Source: Armatimonadota bacterium (GTDB lineage: Bacteria > Armatimonadota > DTGP01 > JAHWJO01). Taken from it: a DNA stretch of 7,743 nt. Made by a program: the position numbers and the translations under genes. The number at the start of each line of letters is the position of its first letter. Within the stretch, counting starts at the first letter, position 1. Below, piece after piece: positions 5,878 through 7,743 of this stretch. Where the stretch lies: the NCBI GenBank assembly GCA_019348365.1, contig JAHWJO010000205.1, forward strand, positions 1 through 7,743. Reading direction: 5' to 3'. The notes beneath the pieces were generated by a model. The model did not search any database, was not told the DNA's origin, and saw only the letters and a list, made by a program, of their open reading frames with translations.

Positions 5878-7743
5878 TCAGGGTTGTTTTGCCTTCAGAT
5901 CGTATTCATATTCCTCTTCATGTTCCTCTCGGAAGCTGCGCAGCAGCGCCGCCAGGTCTGCGCCGGACAGATGAAGAACGGCGGTCTGGCGCGGCACAAC
6001 GAGGCGTGAACGTCCCGGTGCCACCCCGCTTCCTTGCAACAGGACGCGCCGGTCGCCGGCATGCACGACCACCTCCCCGGAGAGTCTGTCCACGAACACG
6101 GCGACCGGGCCGTCGCTGGAAAGAACTCCATTTTGCAACGGGCGGTGAAGTGCGGCGAAGACGTAGCCGCTCCCCCGGACGAGTGTCCCGGCGCCCGGCG
6201 TCACCGAGGGCGCGGGATCGCCGTTGCGCCCGTAGCGCAGCACGAGCGGGATCCTATCGCTCTGCTGCTGCGGCGACAGCAGCACGAACCGGTTGGTCTG
6301 TTTGATCCGGGTCTTCCAGCCGCGCCCCCGGTCGAGCGGGAAACGGATCGTTTCAGGGCTGTTGAAGTGTTCCGCGCCGGGGGGCGGGTTCTCGACGCGG
6401 AAGGCCCCGTTGCCGCGAATCGCCGCTCCCCCCGCCCGAACGCCGTCGGGAAAGGTCGCCATGGCCGCCGCCTCTCCCAGGTCGATTCGCCTGCTGCCCC
6501 GGACCGCATGGGCCTCGAGCACTTTATGCCAGCCGTCATCGCCGGGAGCCGGGGCGTACAAGTAGGGCAGGCCGAGCAGATAGCCCGTGTCCGTGCCGTC
6601 GGCGTACAACGCGGGCGCGCCGACGCGGGCGATGACATCGATCCTCTGGCCGTCCGTGACGTAGGTCGTTTCCACGGGCGTGGCGGTTTTGTGGTCCGAA
6701 GAGGCATCCGGAACCGCTGCGCGAGCGAACCGGAGGGCGAAATTCCGGGTGTCCGCCCGCGCAACGTCCGGCGGCGCGGCGGTGTCCGTCCCCAGCAAGC
6801 GCCATTCGCTGAATGGGAGGGCGGCGCGCCGAACCGGGCCGATCCCGTGCTCGCCGTTCACGATCCCCTGCACGATCTCGGTGTCGGCGACGCTGACCAG
6901 GAACGGGTGTCCTTTCGCATCGAAGACGAGCGACGTATTGCCGCGACGCAGTTTGAACGGGGCGTTCTCCGCGTGCCGCGCGCGGTACCAGTCGGGTCGG
7001 AGACGCAGGTAGTTCGCAACCGTCATAAAGGCGAAATGGCCCATGCGGGCCGGGTGGAGGGCGGAGGCGTCGGGCGGCGGATGGGCGAGCGTGCGCCCCA
7101 GGTCGCGCCGGATGATCTTGTCATACAGGTTCAGCCCGACCAGTCCGGCGTACGGGGACTTGGCCTCGTCATGGCGTGTTCCCTCGTAGTCGTAGCCGTT
7201 GACGGACAGGCGCATGTTCATATAGCGAGCCATCTCCGCGCCGTCCTCGCGGAACAGGCGCACACCTTCGCTGCCGCTTTCGTGGTACGCTTCTGCGGCA
7301 AAGCCCAGCGCGATTACGCCGTAGTTCTGGTCGTACCCGCCGTGCTCGTGGAAGATGCGGAAGCCTCGGTCCCCTATGCGCCTTGCCCGGATCTTTTCGC
7401 GGTACAGCGTGAGCGCGTCGCGCCGGAGGGCCGCCGCCTCTTCCGGCCGGCCGGATTGCCGCAGGACCGCCGACAGTTTCAGCCCGGCTACAACCGCGCC
7501 GAGCGCCTGGTTTTGGGCCTTTTGCGGGTCGAAAACGGCGGTTTGCGTCAGCCAACGCCAGTTGCTTCGAGCGACGGAAAGCAGCTCGGCGCGTTGAGTG
7601 GGGAGAAGCAGGCTTCCGTCATCGAATCGAAGTACATGCGTGGAGTTCAGCAGCGCCCAGACCGTGGTCGGGAAGTCGCCCAGAGCGCCGGATCCGTCGA
7701 TCAGATAACGGGCGTAGGCCTCGCCGCTGTTCGGAACGCGGAG
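5878..7743 (-). CDS. Large protein, possibly (alpha/alpha)-toroid lyase-like (5' truncated)
   Basis: The frame stays open to the right edge of the window, so the start is outside; the GTG codon at 7263 is internal. The visible part is 621 residues. Its N-terminal 200 residues are mostly helices with aromatic, charged patches: DFPTTVWALLNSTHVLRFDD, FDPQKAQNQALGAVVAGLKL, FRIFHEHGGYDQNYGVIALG, MNMRLSVNGYDYEGTRHDE. This resembles the helical toroid of heparinase II/III-like and related polysaccharide lyases, but I could not identify catalytic residues. The following 400 residues are beta-rich, with GNTSLVFDAKGHPFLVSVAD, VETTYVTDGQRIDVIARVG, FVLLSPQQQSDRIPLVLRYG and VFVDRLSGEVVVHAGDRRVL, as in the beta-sandwich that follows such toroids. 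The C-terminus is highly acidic then basic (EEHEEEYEYDLKAKQP). A role in polysaccharide handling is a guess; a plain hypothetical label is safe. Confidence 0.75.
   Translation of the reverse strand, partial: LRVPNSGEAYARYLIDGSGALGDFPTTVWALLNSTHVLRFDDGSLLLPTQRAELLSVARSNWRWLTQTAVFDPQKAQNQALGAVVAGLKLSAVLRQSGRPEEAAALRRDALTLYREKIRARRIGDRGFRIFHEHGGYDQNYGVIALGFAAEAYHESGSEGVRLFREDGAEMARYMNMRLSVNGYDYEGTRHDEAKSPYAGLVGLNLYDKIIRRDLGRTLAHPPPDASALHPARMGHFAFMTVANYLRLRPDWYRARHAENAPFKLRRGNTSLVFDAKGHPFLVSVADTEIVQGIVNGEHGIGPVRRAALPFSEWRLLGTDTAAPPDVARADTRNFALRFARAAVPDASSDHKTATPVETTYVTDGQRIDVIARVGAPALYADGTDTGYLLGLPYLYAPAPGDDGWHKVLEAHAVRGSRRIDLGEAAAMATFPDGVRAGGAAIRGNGAFRVENPPPGAEHFNSPETIRFPLDRGRGWKTRIKQTNRFVLLSPQQQSDRIPLVLRYGRNGDPAPSVTPGAGTLVRGSGYVFAALHRPLQNGVLSSDGPVAVFVDRLSGEVVVHAGDRRVLLQGSGVAPGRSRLVVPRQTAVLHLSGADLAALLRSFREEHEEEYEYDLKAKQP

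Overview
The window is a GC-rich bacterial fragment with short intergenic gaps. It carries gene families typical of Planctomycetota, Verrucomicrobiota and Armatimonadota: a DUF1501 sulfatase-like protein, a DUF4126-like membrane protein, DUF1990-like proteins and a large secreted-type protein with a toroid-like look. I cannot choose among these phyla from the sequence. The DUF1501 family points to one of these groups because their genomes carry many paralogs of it. Family names come from recognising motifs by eye, not from a search.

Layout. Positions 2-844 (+) are the C-terminal part of a DUF1501 gene whose 5' end lies outside the window. Positions 845-1980 form an AT-richer island. It holds an unrecognised 167-residue gene (895-1398), an orphan second copy of a DUF1501 3' end (about 1470-1570) and a small gene that starts 3 bases after that orphan stop codon and is broken by an in-frame TAG (1574-1942). 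On the minus strand, read right to left, come the 3' part of a large gene (7743-5878), a signal-peptide protein with a DUF6438-like domain and a carboxypeptidase-regulatory-like C-terminal domain (5298-4237), two adjacent DUF1990-like genes (4003-3329 and 3325-2624) and a DUF4126-like membrane protein (2471-1986). A small acidic plus-strand protein (5574-5762) sits between the large gene and the DUF6438-like gene.

Non-coding content. A 20-base perfect inverted repeat with internal tandem units lies at 2501-2579, followed by a second short tandem motif at 2597-2611. Candidate structured leaders lie upstream of the DUF1990-like pair (4026-4093) and of the small acidic gene (5487-5555).

Function. 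Only the two DUF1990-like genes show clear operon structure: a 3-base gap, with the downstream Shine-Dalgarno inside the upstream gene. The most unusual part is the left island. An unrelated, compositionally different gene is bracketed by two non-identical DUF1501 3' ends, and a second small gene is tightly coupled to the orphan end. This looks like the scar of recombination between DUF1501 paralogs that exchanged or inserted downstream cargo. It is a hypothesis from one locus, not a demonstrated system.
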